Assembly: GCA_003550325.1 (NCBI GenBank)
Contig: QKWP01000262.1
Location: forward strand, 246,569-310,568
Reading direction: 5' to 3'
Origin: Gigaspora rosea
Taxonomy: Eukaryota; Glomeromycota; Glomeromycetes; Diversisporales; Gigasporaceae
DNA length: 64,000 nucleotides
The translations under genes were made by a program, and so were the position numbers. Positions 45,820-57,127 of this stretch are shown here, in pieces. The notes beneath the pieces are model-generated. The model had not been told where the DNA came from. It worked only from the letters and a program-made list of their open reading frames with translations, and did not search any database. How positions within the stretch are numbered: position 1 is the first letter of the stretch; each line of letters starts with the position of its first letter.

Positions 45820-46408
45820 ATATGGGCTGCCGTCAATAGAAATAAGTCAGATTGACATTTTAAAAAAAATTAATACCTTAACTTTCACAGCATATATCTC
45901 TATGCATTTTGAAGGGGTGGCAATCAATTAGTCAACAATCACTTCACCGATATAACATTTTACCGACAATTATTCACCGCCAAGTTCATTATACCGACAG
46001 TTTATTTCACCGAAGCTCATTACACTGACAAAGTAATTCTGGTCATTTTCGTTAGGGTCAGAGTAGAATTAGGTAGAATTAGGGCTAAAGTTAGGGTGCT
46101 TTTTGAAAAAAAACTTGTCAGTGAAATGAACTTCGGTGAAACAAACTGTCGGTAAAATGAACTTGTTGGTGAGTATTTTTCGGTGAAATGTTATGTCAGT
46201 GAAGTGATTGTCGGTGAAATAATACGAACCTATTTTGAAGCTATCTTGATGTTTAATATTCAAAAGAATCCTATGATCTAAGCTTTCTTTTGAATATTAA
46301 ATCATCAAGATAGACTCAAAATCCATAGAGATATGCGCTGTGAAAGTTAAGGTATTAATTTTTTTTAAAATATCAATCTGCCTTATTTCTATTGACGGTA
46401 GCCCATAT
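45820..46408. mobile_element. Fold-back MITE with TATATGGGCTGCCGTCAATA ends
   Basis: Left TATATGGGCTGCCGTCAATA and right (reverse complement) GATATGGGCTACCGTCAATA. The arms extend through AATACCTTAACTTTCACAG and TCTCTATG to a centre with TTTAATATTCAAAAG. The left arm is interrupted by the element at 45915-46231. A fragment of the same arms is present at about 51050-51150. Confidence 0.9.
45915..46231. mobile_element. 317-bp nested element with TTCACCGA-repeat ends and a 9-bp target duplication
   Basis: ATTTTGAAG occurs on both sides (45906-45914 and 46232-46240). The left arm repeats TTCACCGA/TTTACCGACA words five to six times (ACTTCACCGATATAACATTT, ACCGACAGTTTATTTCACCG) and the right arm has the inverted set. 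GTTAGGGTCAGAG and AAGTTAGGGTGC lie in the middle. Size and 8-9 bp duplication fit a Mutator- or hAT-type non-autonomous element. Confidence 0.9.
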
Positions 46409-46752
46409 CATAACAAATTGAATAATTTTTAAATTAAATATTTATTGAACTTATACATAAATTTTAATTATTTCGAATTATCTCATATCGTTTTGAAATA
46501 TTTTTATAAAACATAATTTTCAATAAATGCCAACATTATAAATTAAATACTTTGGTTTAATTTAAAATATAAACAGAATTTCTATACTTTCAAAAAGATA
46601 TAAATATGATTAAAAACTTTTTTATTTTTTTCATAAAAGATTTTATTTCCAAATATCTTTAAAATTTTAAATCAAATTGAAATTATTATAATCTTAGAAT
46701 ATAAATTTCACTATTTTTCTTTAAATATCAAATATAATCCTAATCTCATAAA
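46409..46752. other. AT-rich flank before the Plavaka relic
   Basis: No gene. Contains the likely promoter side of the relic that starts at 46753. Confidence 0.35.
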
Positions 46753-48259
46753 ATGTCTAGCTTCATATGTTCTATCCGCGGATGTACTTTTTCATTACCA
46801 AATGGATTGAGTAAACATATGTCCAAGTGTCTTAATACTGTTGAAGATGTTCCAGTTTTTACCAAAAGTGCTGAGAGTTTTCGCAAGTTTTCACTTTTTG
46901 AAGAATTGCCTCAAGATGATATTAATGAAGACCAATTAGAAATGGATATTCCTCTTCCTCTAAAACCTCTAAAAAATTTTATTTAAAGATATTAGCTTAA
47001 GCAATCCTGTGCAAAATATTAATTTAGAGAGTAATATTGCGAATTTATCTAATGATGATAATTTGACTAAGAATTTAGCAGATATGTCTTTTGAATTAGA
47101 GAATAACACATATTCAAAAAATTTTGAAGTCAATCCTAATACTAATATTCTTGATGAATTTAAAAATACTTCACAAGATTATCGTGAATTATCTGATGAT
47201 ATTTTAGTTAGCGCAGATTATTTCAAAGTTATGCGAAATAATTTATCTGACGATGAAAATCAAGAATATAATGAATTTTCTAACGAAGTTTATGCTGATT
47301 TAATAGTTTTGGTTACAAAATATAAACTAAGTAATGCAGCTGAAAATGCGATTATCTCATTTTTTAATAAGCATTCAAATCATTCCAAATCTCAATTACC
47401 AAAAAATATTAAACAAGGCATGAATAATATGAAATCTAATTTGTCATATATAAAAACTAAAGTATTGGATCATGATAATACCGAGTATTTCTTATATCAT
47501 ATGCAATTAATGAGTTGCATTCAAAATATATTAGAAATTCCTAATATATTTCAAACTTTTGCACTTGAATATGAAGAATTATATAAAACTACTAAGGTAT
47601 ATTAACTTTAATATTATTTTTATATTTTTATATATATATATATTTTGTTTTTATGAATTAATTTTTTTTAAAGAATAGTAAAGAAAATATTTATAAAGAG
47701 CAAAATAATGGACAATGGTGGAAAACTACTCAAAGTAATTTACCAACTGGTGCAAAAATTTTATCCATTATTATATATTCTGATGCAACCAATTGTGATT
47801 CATTGGGTAAAAGTCAGCATAACCCAATATATTTATAAATTGGAAATATACCTACATGGCGCAGAAATAAACTGGATGCAAAACAATTACTGGGTTATTT
47901 GCCAATAATAAAATCTTCTAATTTAGGAAAAGAAATAAAAAGACAAATATTTCATAAATGTTTAGACATAATTTTAGAACCAATTCAATCATTCTCAAAG
48001 AAAAGAACTAATTTGTTACTTAATAACAAATTTATTTGGTTCTATCCAAAAATTTCAACAATAATCACAGATTGGCCAGAAGCTGCAATCTTTTGCTTAA
48101 CATACAAATCAACAAAGTCTAAACATCTTGCCATTTTTGTTTAGTAAAAAGAGATAATTTAACAAATACAAATTTTATTAAAAAAGATATGGAACTTAGA
48201 AATCATGAAAGCATGCAAACTATTATAATAAGAATAAAGGACAAATAGTAAGCATTAAA

Positions 48260-48555
48260 TCGGTACCAAATATTTTTTGAAAATTTAGGTAAATTTTAAT
48301 ATTCAAATTAAATATGCGAATATGTTTAAAATATTTCGAATAATTTTAAGATTTAAAATTAATTTTACTATACCGATTTTAAATTAATTTTAAAATTTTC
48401 AAAACATTGCGAAATATTTAATATTAATTTTACTATAACGATTTTTAAATTAATTTTAAAATTTCGAAACGTTGCGAAATATTTAATATTAATTTAACAA
48501 TTTTTAAGATAATTTTAAAACTTTTGAATCATTGCGAAATATTTTAAAATAACTT
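48260..48555. repeat. Repeat of about 60 bp within the Plavaka relic
   Basis: AATATTAATTTTACTATACC..TTTTAAATTAATTTTAAAAT and GAAACGTTGCGAAATATTTA-type words repeat three to four times between 48295 and 48545. Confidence 0.65.
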
Positions 48556-48559
48556 AAGT

Positions 48560-49097
48560 GATGATCTGACACAAATCGATAGTGTGATCATAGTGTAATG
48601 TGATGCAGATCCTTACTATTTGTTGATATATAAATCCTAAAATGTAGAAATTTTTTTGCCCACCCAAGGTAATATTTTTTCTTACTAAGTTAAGGAGTTA
48701 TGTCTACTAAGTGAAAATTGTAGAGCTCATCGAGACGAGTCTAATGGTAGTTAGACCATCAAAATCGGACCTGTAGATGATGAGATACCTTCGAAAAACG
48801 ATTAACTGGCTAATGTAAACAATAGGTTTGTTTACACAAAATTTTATATAGTCGACCAATCATTTTTTGAAGATATCTTATTATCTACTGGTCCTATTTC
48901 GATGATCTAACTACCATTAGACTTGTCTTGATGAGCTCTACAATTTTCACTTAGTAGACAAGACTCATTAACTTAGTAATAAAAAAAGTTTTCTAAGTTT
49001 TTCTTATGTGCCAAAAATATTCCTATATTATAGGATTTGCATAGTAATTTGCGTCATGTTATACTATGATCACACTATTGATTTGTGGCAGATCACC
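48560..49097. mobile_element. 538-bp long fold-back element inserted in the Plavaka relic
   Basis: Left GATCTGACACAAATCGATAG pairs with (reverse complement) GATCTGCCACAAATCAATAG, and the arms continue for about 250 bp each through ACTAAGTGAAAATTGTAGAG and TCTAATGGTAGTTAGA. The centre is near 48825 (AAACAATAGGTTTGTTTAC). TTAA words flank both ends. Related arms occur at 20071-20265. Confidence 0.9.
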
Positions 49098-50664
49098 AAT
49101 TAAATTATTTTAAAAAAAGATTAAAATTTGTAATATATAATATATAATTTAATATCAATTTTTATTTTAGAAATATCAATATTTACGAAGCTATGGTAAT
49201 TAATAGAATGCATCATTTAGATTTGGGATTATTTAACTATCAAATTACTTTTACATATAAGCTTTAAAACAATCATATGGAGCTTTAAAGTGGATAAAAT
49301 ATTAGTGAATATTCCTAAATTTCCGGAACTTAAAATATTCAAAAATAGAATTTAATCACTTTCTAGAATTACAGCTAATGAATATCGTAATCTTATGAAA
49401 GTTATGATATTTGTTCTGGATAACTTAGATATTAGTGAAGCATTAAATAAAAAGTTGTTAATCTTTATGAAGTTTGGAATAATATGTATATTATAAGTTG
49501 ATCTGAAAAATTCGATGACCAAAGTTTGAAAGATTTTGAGGTAATTCGCAATATTTTAAATTTATTTGAATTTATTTTTCGATATTTTAATATTTTATTA
49601 ACTAATTTTAATAACTAATATTAATATAATTATTTCTAGAATTAATAATAAATCGGGCTCAACTGTTTATTAATATTTTTCAAACAAGTACTTCATCAGA
49701 ATTAAAATTTCCAAATTACATTCATGGGTATACTAAACTATTAATTTAATTAGACAGTATGGTACTTTAAATGGGTTCTCCACTAAAACCTATGAAAGTC
49801 TTCATAAAGATTTTGTTAAAACACCTTATTATTTAACTAATAAACAAAATATAGAAATTCAAATAATAAGAAAATTGGTAATTATTTAAATTTTTTTAAT
49901 AATATTTAGTATTTTTATAAAACTTTACTAAATTATTTTAAATTAAATAGATTTAGAGGCAGGATATTGCAACGAAATTATTATCAGGCAAATCAAAAAA
50001 ATTTAAAACTATAAGCCCTTATAAATTCACAAATTTATTTGGACTTTTAGTTTAAATAATGCTCAGGAATTTATTAACTAATAATTAAAGACTATAATTC
50101 AAGTTCTAAAATATATTTTGAACTTGAAAATTTTTTAAACTATTTAACTATATATTTTAATTCAACAAATGTTAATTTATGTAATTATATAGTTAAAATA
50201 TATAGCTCAATAATTTTAGAAAATGGGGCTATAATTATAGCAACTGATAATTTTCATGGAGACGCCTGGCATAGCAATGTAGCAGTTGCTATAAATTCTA
50301 AAGAACTATTTGAATATATATCAGATTAAGGAATCTGTTATGGACAGGTATTTTTCATAGTTTAATTTTTAATTTTTAATTTTTAAAATACAGTATTAAC
50401 ATAAATTTTTAATATTTAATTTTTAGATATATTTATTAGTGAAACTTGAATATAATAAGGAATCTTTAACACATAATCTAGCATTAATTCAGTAGTATAA
50501 TTTTAAATCAGACAGGAATCCATATTATTATAGATGTCCTTGGCTTAAATTAACTGAATTATTTAATATAATTGATATTGAAGCAATTAGAAATCAAGTC
50601 CATATAATTTACTGCTTTGACAAAACAAATGAATATTTAGTAAACAAATATATTTTTTAATAAA

Positions 50665-51660
50665 AAATCTTAAACAATCTTAAACATAATTAAAATTATT
50701 TAAAAGTTTTCGAAACTATTAATTATCACAATTAACTAAAATATCGAAAAATAAAGAAAGTATTTCGAATATATTTAAATAACTTGAATGATTCAATTTA
50801 TAATAAAAAAAAATTAGAATAGTTTATTCTGAAAAATTCAAAATATTTCGCAAAACGTAAACATTATTTTATTGATTTTCATAAATCTGACCAATAGAAG
50901 AATTTATAATTTATTTGACCAATATGGTAAATTAGTTTGTTTTGATTTTTATTATCTGACCAATAGAAAAATTTAAATTTATTTAACCAATATAGTAATT
51001 TTACATTGTATAATTTATTTGGAATACGGATTGCCATTTTAAAAAATTTAATATATCAGCTTATACATATCTCGATGAACTTTAAAGCTATTTTAATGAT
51101 TTAATTCACAAGATAGCTTCAAATTTTGTCGAGATATGAACTGTGAAAATTAAATAGTCTTGAAGAATTTAAATAATGCAAATCAATTTATAGAGTTTTA
51201 GAAACCAAATAATGAACTGAGATATTAAACAAAAGTAGAAAAGACAGAAATTAAATTATATGACTAAATTTCAAAAGTATTCTCAACAGTTCAGAGTATT
51301 TAAAAAATGATTCAATTTATCAATAAAACAAAATTAGAATAGTTTATTCTAAAAATTCAAAATATTTCGCAAAACGTAAACATTATTTAAATATATTAAA
51401 ATATTAAACCAAAGTAAAGACAGAAATTAAAATTATATGACAACATTTTGAAAGTATTCGCAACAGTTCAGAGTATTTAAAAAATGATTCAATTTATCAA
51501 TAAAACAAAATTAGAATCGTATATTCTGAAAATTCAAAATATTTCGCAAAACGTAAACATTATTTTAAATGTATTAAAATATTAAACAAAAGTAAAAACA
51601 GAAATTAAAATTATATGACAAAAATTCAAAAGTATTCACAAGATTTTAGAGTATTTAAAA
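50665..51660. repeat. Tandem repeat of about 178 bp after the Plavaka relic
   Basis: A unit with ATTAAACAAAAGTAAARACA, CAGAAATTAAA, CAACAGTTCAGAGTATTTAA, GATTCAATTTATCAATAAAA and AATATTTCGCAAAACGTAAA begins at about 51223, 51402 and 51580, with a partial copy near 50790. About 51050-51150 is a fragment of the 45820-46408 fold-back. Confidence 0.8.
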
Positions 51661-51749
51661 TTATTCTTCAAATATTTCTTTAAATATTTATTTATAAGTC
51701 AAAAAATAATAATATAAAATATATATAAAAATATGAATTTAATATTTTT

Positions 51750-52056
51750 GCGCATGTGCGCTGTAGCACATCTTATATGATTTGGTGTAACATGAAATCA
51801 AAACAACTGAAATAACCTGTTTTTTTTGTTAGTTAGGGTTAGGGTGAGGTTAGAATAGTGTGTAGGCGAGAAAAGGTGCTTTATAGTAAAATTTTGCAAG
51901 GAATTTTTTTGTTAGAGCACGAAGAGTGGTTTCATAAGCAAAATTATGAGCCACATGCGATTTTTAAAAGATCACTATTTTTTCTCGATTTCATATTACA
52001 CCTGATCCTACGATCTGATTGGTTTATCAGATGGGTGTGTTACAACGCATATGCGC
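51750..52056. mobile_element. 307-bp MITE, GCGCATGTGCGC ends, copy 2
   Basis: Same length and almost the same sequence as 11050-11356, including GTTAGGGTTAGGGTGAGG, GTTAGAGCACGAAGAGTGG and CTGATTGGTTTATCAG. A 74-residue frame at 51858-52082 runs through it and is not a gene. Confidence 0.95.
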
Positions 52057-52855
52057 TAAATTACATAAACCTAAAAATATAATAAATTTATAAATAAAAA
52101 AATAAACAGAAATAAAAAAAATAAAATAAAAAAATAAGGTAGCTGCGCAACGAAGTTGCGCTAAAACCAGGAACAGAAAATAGGTTATATTTGAGATTTA
52201 ATTGAATTTACAAGCATATACAATATTGTCCATACATAAAGTATCTCCAAAAAAACAGAAAAAGTTCATGAATAAGTGCCATGGTACTTTATGCAAGGTC
52301 GATGCTATAAATTATTGTAATTATTAAATTATGCTGCTATAATTAATTAAATTATGGATATGCTGTAATAATTAATGATCTAAAATGTAAAACATATCAC
52401 CACAAATCATATTACAATAATTCGGATCCATGCCATTTCACTGGCAAGTAATTTACTGATAAGATTAATTTACCCACGATTTCTGAAATCCTTTCGGTAT
52501 CATCTTATGAATTTTCTAGTTCTTCAGAAATTAGATCGCTATTTTCAGAATGAATTTCCAAAGACAACGGAGTGTTAGGTGGCTTTTAGGATGAAACCAA
52601 AAGAACTTCAGGAAAAGATAGCTATAGTTCATCAATAAGTTTTTTTTAAAAAATTGCACTANTTTTTTTTTAAAAATTGCACTAACCTTAACCCTAACCC
52701 TAAGCTCAACCCTAACGATAATGCCAGAATTTCTTATTAGTGAAATGAACTTTCGATAAATTAATCTAATGAAAACGTAATGACTAATCAGACCTATAAA
52801 AGTAGATAGATGTCAAGCCACTTGTTCCAATCATCGAGTTTTAATATGGACAGAC
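52057..52855. other. Non-coding DNA with a one-base gap at 52662
   Basis: No gene supported. AACCTTAACCCTAACCCTAA near 52680 is an interstitial telomere-like word. The N at 52662 is flanked by near-identical 21-22 bp sequences (see findings). Confidence 0.4.
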
Positions 52856-52856
52856 A

Positions 52857-53159
52857 TATACCAGTACGATCACATGAAATGTGGAGGGATGGTTCCGTTC
52901 AACTTTTTGGTGTGCTATAGTTTTTCCTGTTTAGAAGGTATTATGGTTATCTCTTTTTTCCATTTGTGGTATAGTTCAAGATTTTTAGAACATATTCGCT
53001 ATGTAATTTAATTACATGTCGAATATATTCTAAAAATCATGAACTATACCATAAACAGAAAAAAAGAGAACCATAATACCTTCTAAACAGGAAAAATATA
53101 GCACACCAAAAAGTTGAACGGAACCATCCCTTCACATTTCATGTGATCATACTGGTATA
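52857..53159. mobile_element. 303-bp fold-back MITE with TACCAGTACGATCACATGA ends
   Basis: Left TACCAGTACGATCACATGAA and right (reverse complement) TACCAGTATGATCACATGAA; the arms, about 145 bp each, match through GGTTCCGTTCAACTTTTTGG to the centre TAATTTAATTA. TA flanks both ends. Few mismatches suggest a young insertion. Confidence 0.95.
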
Positions 53160-53396
53160 ACCTGTTAAGCTCGCAACAAAGTAACGGAGCGGTCATTATT
53201 GCGGATCATATAAATGTTTGTCATTTATAGTTAGTTCAGTGCTTGGTTGAGGCTTATTGTTTAATGGAGCAGTTTTGTTTGTTGTAATATCGTATGATTT
53301 TAGCAAATTAGGTTTCTATGAATATCGGTAAATAGAACATATTAAAGTATGGCTAAGTATATGAATGGGTGGCTGTGCACATATGAATGTTAAGGA

Positions 53397-53675
53397 ATGA
53401 AGTTGTCTTTGGTTTTGCTATCGCTCGCCTTGGTAAAAGCTGGCTCTATCTTTCGCCCACTCTCCCTATTTTTAAGTGGACTGCAAGTATTAGTAGTATC
53501 AGTCACAGCTATAGTAGATATTTGTAGTCTGTTTTTTTTGGCTTCACGGCTAATGGTAGTAAAAGGACCATCAGTAGCAATTTTTGGGATCCACAGCTGC
53601 AGGGGCAGTGCAGCGACCCTTATTAGTGACCAGTTAGGCTCTGCGGCTGCAGTGGCAGTGCAAGGACCTTATTAG
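53397..53675 (+). CDS. Small open frame with a signal-peptide-like start, doubtful
   Basis: A 92-residue frame starts MKLSLVLLSLALVKAGS, resembling a secretion signal, and is mostly hydrophobic afterwards (VLVVSVTAIVDICSLFFLA). Its last third is made by the first units of the minisatellite at 53590, giving Ala/Ser-rich sequence, and it ends there. No relative or splice site was recognised. It may be a chance frame in this unusually GC-rich patch. Confidence 0.22.
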   Translation: MKLSLVLLSLALVKAGSIFRPLSLFLSGLQVLVVSVTAIVDICSLFFLASRLMVVKGPSVAIFGIHSCRGSAATLISDQLGSAAAVAVQGPY

Positions 53676-54095
53676 TAAATAGTTAGACTCCGCGGCTAGA
53701 GTGGCAGTGCAATGACCTAATTAGTGAACAGTTAGGCTCCGCAGCAGTGCAAGGGCCTTGTTAGTGAATATTTAGGCTCCACGGCTGCAGTGGCAGTGCA
53801 AGGACCTTATTAATGAATATTTAGGCTCCGCAGCTACAGTGGCAGTGCAAGGACCTTATTAGTAGTAAGTTAGGATCTGCGGCTACAGCGGTAGTGCAAG
53901 AACCTTATTAGTGTAAGTTAGGCTCCGCGGCTGCAGTGGCAGTGCAAGGAGTTTATTAGTGAATATTTAGGCTCTGGGACTGCAATGATTCAAGGACCTT
54001 ATTAATGAATAGGTAGGCTCCGCGGCAGCAGTGGCAGTGCAAGGTCCTTATTAGTGCACAGTAAGGCTCCACAGCTACAGTGGCAGTGCAAGCAA
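53590..54095. repeat. GC-richer minisatellite, about eleven units of 46-48 bp
   Basis: The unit contains GGCTCCGCGGCTGCAGTGGC, AGTGCAAGGACCTTATTAGT and GAATATTTA or GAACAGTTA. About eleven diverged copies are readable. CTGCAG/CAGCTG and CCGCGG words give short palindromes. Its base composition stands out from the AT-rich neighbourhood. Confidence 0.95.
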
Positions 54096-54750
54096 CTGAA
54101 ATAGATACTGTAAGATGACGCCTGATTCTCTTTTTATCTATATACGTATGTTAGCTATCTTGCCTTTGTTGTGGTTTCATGTAGTAGACAGGGTGTGGTG
54201 GGAACTTGGGGTTTAGGGAATTTTGGAACCAAAAAGCAGCGTCTGAAAGGTTGGGAGAATGATTAGTACAGGTTCAGTCAATTTTTCATAGACTAGAGGC
54301 TTTGTCATAGGTATTGAGTTTCGAGTATGTAACGTTATAGCTTGTTTGGATAGCGAACCTATTCCCATATGTTGTTTCATATATAGAAATAAAGTAGCTG
54401 ATCGAGCAATAATAATTTTAAATCTACATTAGCTTTATCTGTATACAATATGTAATATACACCTTTAGCATTTCACTATGGAAATAAACCTGTNCTACAT
54501 TAGCTTTATCTGTATACAATATGTAATATACACCTTTAGCATTTCACTATGGAAATAAACCTGTGAAAATGCGCAGGTCACAAGGCAATCCGAAAATGCC
54601 CGTTAAAACAGAAAAGGAAAGATTTATGGTCACACCGACCAACCAAATACGAGATTTTGTGGACGCACATCATTTCAGATGGCTGTAAACCATACCCTTC
54701 ATTTCACTTCTGTGAAACTCTATTTCTGGTATATATATATATAAATTAAG
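54096..54750. other. Non-coding stretch with an assembly join at 54494
   Basis: No gene. The 70 bp before the N at 54494 (54424-54493) are repeated exactly after it (54495-54564), as expected of an unmerged contig overlap. Confidence 0.7.
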
Positions 54751-54754
54751 ATTC

Positions 54755-56873
54755 TTAAGTATCGTGTATAGCCAAGTGTCCAGCACTAGCAGTAGAAGAC
54801 CCCTCCTGTGGTTCATCATGTGTAGCCAAGTGTCCAGTACTAGCTGTAGATCCCTCTGGTGGTTCTTCTTGAGTTGCTTTGAGAGTTGCTTCGGGAGTTG
54901 CTTGAAAAGTTTTCGCATCCGAAATATTTATAGGGCTTTTTGTTCTTCTTATACACTTGCCCTTTCGAGAAGACTAAATAATTTAATATTAAAATATTTA
55001 ATTAACAATCCACATATGAATGATAGGATTTTATAAATTATGAAAGTATAATTTACTATGTTTTTTTATATGAATGAAATCTTTTTTCCTCTACACTTAT
55101 AAAAACTCTATATAGTTACAAAAAATAAAATATCAATATTTTTTTAACTACCAAACCAATTTCAAAAATTTTTTACATTATATATAAAAAAGTATTCTCT
55201 ACATTTTTCAATTAGAAGATCTAGTATATTAACATAATAAAAAAAAAAGTTAGCTATGGAGGAAAAAAAGATTTCATAATTATAATAAATTTAATAGTAA
55301 TTTGCACTTAGAAATACTATCCTTCTTATATGAATCAGCAATTAAATTAACTTTTCATAGTAAAATTTTTGTTTATATAAATTTTAAAAAATTTATATTT
55401 ACACTTTCGGATTGTTGCAGTTTTCTTTTCTTTTAACTTTGACTCATTTCTTCCTCAACTACCTCATTTTCATCTTCTGTTGATTCTCCTTTACCAGGTG
55501 GAAGAAATTTCTTTTTTTTGTTGCAATTTTCTCTATTTTTTTATTTTTAAAAATTCCACAATGTTTGAATATGTTTAAAAATATTTAAATATTTTGTTTT
55601 GCTTTAATAATTTATTATATATTAATCATATACCAAATTTCTTCTAAGTCTATCTTTAACAGTATCTTCAGACATTGTTAACTTCTCGTAATAATCGTTC
55701 AACATTATTTGGCATACTGCAATTGCGTATACTATTTTAATATTGGTCGGTAACTTGTTTGGCCACACCTTGCTTAGGATCCTGAACATGTACGAATCAT
55801 TGGGGTCCAAGGATATTGGTGTGAAAAGCTTCTGATAGCATGCTTTCGTTTTGGCAAAAGCTTTCCACTCTAAAACATCTGCAAGAGTCGCGTTCGTATT
55901 TATTGAATCCAATTGGCTTTTGCCAAACACAGAAAACATTGCATCCTTCACACGTGTCATCAAAGCACTTTGCAAAAAGCGATACTGTTTTAAAAGCTAA
56001 AAATATAATTTATTTTAAGTAAATGAAATATTCTAAATAATTCGAATATTTTCGATATATTTCGAATATATTCAAAATATTTAGTAAATGAATAATTCTA
56101 AATAGTTCGAATATATTTGAAATATTTCGAATATATTCAAAATATTTAGAATTATTTTTTATTATATGAAAAAAAGACAAATGAAACAAAATTAAAAATA
56201 TTTACTGGTTGAGCAATATTTTTTTTATAATATGTATTCCACTTTTTATCGGTCATACTGTTATAAAATTCAGTGTAATTTTCTGCAAGAAAACTTCTGC
56301 CACTTCCCATAATTTGTCATCCAAAGGATATATTGAATATTTAAACAACTTCTTTGCAATCTCTTTTGCCGATTGCTATATATAAAAATAGTTTTTAATT
56401 ATTTTAAATTAAATTAAATAAATTAAAATATTAAGATATAAAAATAAAAATTACATTTATAAAATTGGTTTCATGAGCTAAGTCAAAACTTTCTGAAAAC
56501 TTATTATCCATTTTGGATAAGCGCCTTTCGATTTGATTCATTTTTTTGGATAGCTCATTAAGCTTATCCATTATAGCTCCTAACATATTACTAGGCACTT
56601 CTTAAAATAATTTTAAATAAAAAATTCAATTAGAAATATTATAAATAGTAAATTAATGAAATAAGAAAAATGTTATAAATTTAAATACCTTTAGAACATC
56701 TCGAACTAATCTGAATATTAGGTAATCTTCTTGATTCAACAGAATGCTCAGTAGATCTTTCAGTTTCTATTACGTCGGTATCAGGAGTGCCAACAAGAAC
56801 TCTGGCAAAGATAGCTCGATTTGTTGTGATTTTTTTGGGTTGTCTTGCTTTTTTTTGAAGATTTAGCAGACAT
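54755..56873 (-). pseudogene. Family X paralogue 2 of 3, most complete copy
   Basis: Read from ATG 56873: MSAKSSKKSKTTQKNH, then after a frame break FARVLVGTPDTDVIETE to a GTATTT donor near 56689. The coiled-coil exon (about 56600-56455) has KLNELSKKMNQIERRLSK and FDLAHETNFIN before GTAATT. The next exon (about 56376-56206) has AKEIAKKLFKYSIYPLDD, a frame break, then SMTDKKWNTYYKKNIAQP before GTAAAT. The largest exon (about 55996-55622) has TRVKDAMFSVFGKSQLDSI, FTPISLDPNDSYMFRILS, VWPNKLPTNIKIVYAIAV and YYEKLTMSEDTVKDRL. Two tail exons follow: about 55515-55404 (GKGESTEDENEVVEEEMS) and about 54990-54755 (TFQATPEATLKATQEEP, two GSTASTGHLATHD-like repeats, TAA). At least two frameshifts and a stop in the acidic tail make it dead or badly assembled. 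Function unknown. Confidence 0.7.
56020..56200. repeat. Intron repeat of AATTCGAATATATTCAAAATA words
   Basis: A segment of about 65 bp (AAATGAAT(A)ATTCTAAATA then TTCGAATATATTTSRAATAT) is present twice within an intron of family X paralogue 2. Confidence 0.7.
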
Positions 56874-56943
56874 TGTGTTTGCAAAGTGTATGAAAAATTA
56901 ATTGGGATATTTAAAAATTTGCAAAATTATTCGAAAGTTTATA

Positions 56944-57127
56944 AGAGAGATAAGCAAGAGAATGAGATATAGAGAGAAAGAAAGATAAAGAGAGAGAGAT
57001 AGAGAGAGAAAGATATATAAAGAGAGAAAAAGATAGAGAGTAAGAGAGATAGAAAGAGATATTTATAAAGAGAGAAAGAGATAGAGAGAGAGATAGAGAG
57101 AGATAAAAAAAGAGAGATAGAGAGAGG
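56944..57127. repeat. GA/GATA-rich microsatellite
   Basis: About 180 bp of AGAGAGAGATAGAGAGAGAA type directly upstream of the ATG at 56873 on the minus strand. As CT-rich sequence on that strand it may have been part of the promoter. Confidence 0.95.

Larger units (their letters stand above)
46753..50660 (+). pseudogene. Decayed Plavaka-type transposase
   Basis: ATG 46753 opens a C2H2-like finger (FICSIRGCTFSLPNGLSKHM, then SKC), as expected at the N-terminus of Plavaka transposases. After a frame break near 46985 the frame 47009-47605 continues. From about 47690 the core reads WWKTTQSNLPTGAKILS, DATNCDSLGKSQHNPIYL, LLGYLPIIKSS, then IITDWPEAAIFCLTYKST with a CHFC motif. Beyond the inserted fold-back (48560-49097) come INRMHHLDLGLFNYQI (about 49195), ANEYRNLMKVMIFVLDNL (about 49375), YGTLNGFSTKTYESLHKD and KTPYYLTNKQNIEIQ (about 49755-49865), TDNFHGDAWHSNVAVAI (about 50240) and RCPWLKLTELFNI (about 50540), ending at TAA about 50658. 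Frameshifts and stops are frequent, including TAG at 50493-50495 where the family usually has Trp. No terminal repeats were identified. Confidence 0.85.

Noticed and set aside
51858..52082. 74-residue frame
   Set aside because: Inside the second copy of a 307-bp MITE; the first copy does not keep the frame.
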